This document shows, in pieces, positions 63,672 to 64,000 of a stretch of 64,000 nt of DNA. The notes beneath the pieces are model-generated. The model was not told where the DNA came from. It worked only from the letters and a program-made list of their open reading frames with translations, and searched no databases. Origin of the DNA: Qipengyuania gelatinilytica. GTDB lineage: Bacteria; Pseudomonadota; Alphaproteobacteria; Sphingomonadales; Sphingomonadaceae. The DNA lies in NCBI RefSeq assembly GCF_019711315.1, contig NZ_CP081294.1, positions 1,302,001 through 1,366,000 of the forward strand, in the 5' to 3' direction. The stretch's first letter is position 1, and each line of letters begins with the position of its first letter. Position numbers and translations under genes: made by a program.

Positions 63672-64000
63672 GCCAGCCTGGCGTGACCGCCGGTCGAGCC
63701 GAAGCCGCCTTCGCCGCGGTCGGTCTCGTCCAGTTCCTCGACCTCGTCCCACTTGGCCTGCGTGACCGGCGCCAGCACCAGCTGCGCGATGCGATCGCCG
63801 CGGGCTATGGCGAAATCGTCGGCCCCGTGGTTGATCAGGATGACCTTCAGTTCGCCGCGATAATCGCTGTCGATCGTGCCGGGCGTATTAGGCACGGTGA
63901 TGCCGTGCTTGAAGGCCAGCCCCGAACGCGGGCGCACCTGGATTTCGTAATTCTCAGGGATCGCAACGGCGAGGCCGGTGGCGACCGCATGCCGCTGGCC
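63668..64000 (-). CDS. dut: dUTP diphosphatase, C-terminal part (start beyond the window)
   Basis: The visible 110 residues are the C-terminal two thirds of a trimeric dUTPase: [19 protein letters not shown] (motif 2), then [17 protein letters not shown] (motif 3), [12 protein letters not shown] (motif 4) and the flexible [11 protein letters not shown] (motif 5). It hydrolyses dUTP to dUMP, keeping uracil out of DNA. The gene runs off the right edge. Confidence 0.95.
   Translation of the reverse strand, partial: GQRHAVATGLAVAIPENYEIQVRPRSGLAFKHGITVPNTPGTIDSDYRGELKVILINHGADDFAIARGDRIAQLVLAPVTQAKWDEVEELDETDRGEGGFGSTGGHARLA

Overview
The window is a 64 kb stretch of a dense, GC-rich bacterial chromosome. 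Gene content and protein style point to an alphaproteobacterium of the order Sphingomonadales, probably the Erythrobacteraceae. Supporting signs are a CC_3452-family exported protein, an UPF0262 protein, a zinc-less L36, a DUF3604/PPIase/HupE cluster and many DUF4136 and small lipoproteins. The genus is inference. I see no insertion sequence, prophage, CRISPR array, rRNA or integration scar, and no gene-free gap longer than about 260 bp. Both window edges cut genes: an unknown CDS on the left and dut on the right.

Region 1 (1-16.8 kb) is mostly housekeeping: an HxlR regulator divergent from a small disulfide-rich exported protein, a HAD phosphatase, rpmJ, galE, a DUF4136 lipoprotein coupled to a cytosolic-carboxypeptidase-like M14 peptidase, cytidine deaminase, a GH25-fold protein that seems to have lost its catalytic acids, UPF0262, dnaB, a phospholipase-D enzyme, rpoZ, a sterol-desaturase-type hydroxylase, a DUF3667 membrane protein and ftsH.

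Region 2 (16.9-25.5 kb) is envelope export. A TetR regulator faces a four-gene ABC efflux operon (permease, ATPase, membrane-fusion protein, outer-membrane factor) across two tandem 16-bp TGAACG operators. Convergent with it is a tight three-gene operon of unknown role: a PHP-like DUF3604 lipoprotein, a membrane-anchored parvulin and a HupE/UreJ-type membrane protein.

Region 3 (25.6-38.9 kb) holds an ExoD protein, a CaiB/ALDH/MaoC acyl-CoA operon and then a sulfur-oxidation island. The island has soeABC (molybdenum sulfite dehydrogenase), a BigR/SqrR-type persulfide-sensing ArsR regulator, two YeeE/YedE sulfur-transport proteins, a Blh/persulfide-dioxygenase-like metallo-hydrolase, and moaA-moeA, which make the molybdenum cofactor that SoeA needs.

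Region 4 (38.9-46.2 kb) is a complete histidine-utilisation locus: hutI-H-G-U on the minus strand and hutF-hutC on the plus strand, divergent around an 18-bp palindrome that is the likely HutC operator. Together they convert histidine to glutamate and formate through formylglutamate.

Region 5 (46.2-64 kb) has tRNA-Leu(CAG), an NDUFA9-like reductase, an SPFH/NfeD pair, a PQQ- and haem-containing dehydrogenase divergent from a dienelactone hydrolase, purU, a nitronate monooxygenase, a membrane LytTR regulator facing a DUF2306 protein across a perfect 16-bp palindrome, purT, lysC, ubiG, a glycerophosphodiester phosphodiesterase, an ArsC/Spx-like protein, yebC, a 31-residue membrane peptide, ruvC, a second DUF4136 protein and dut.
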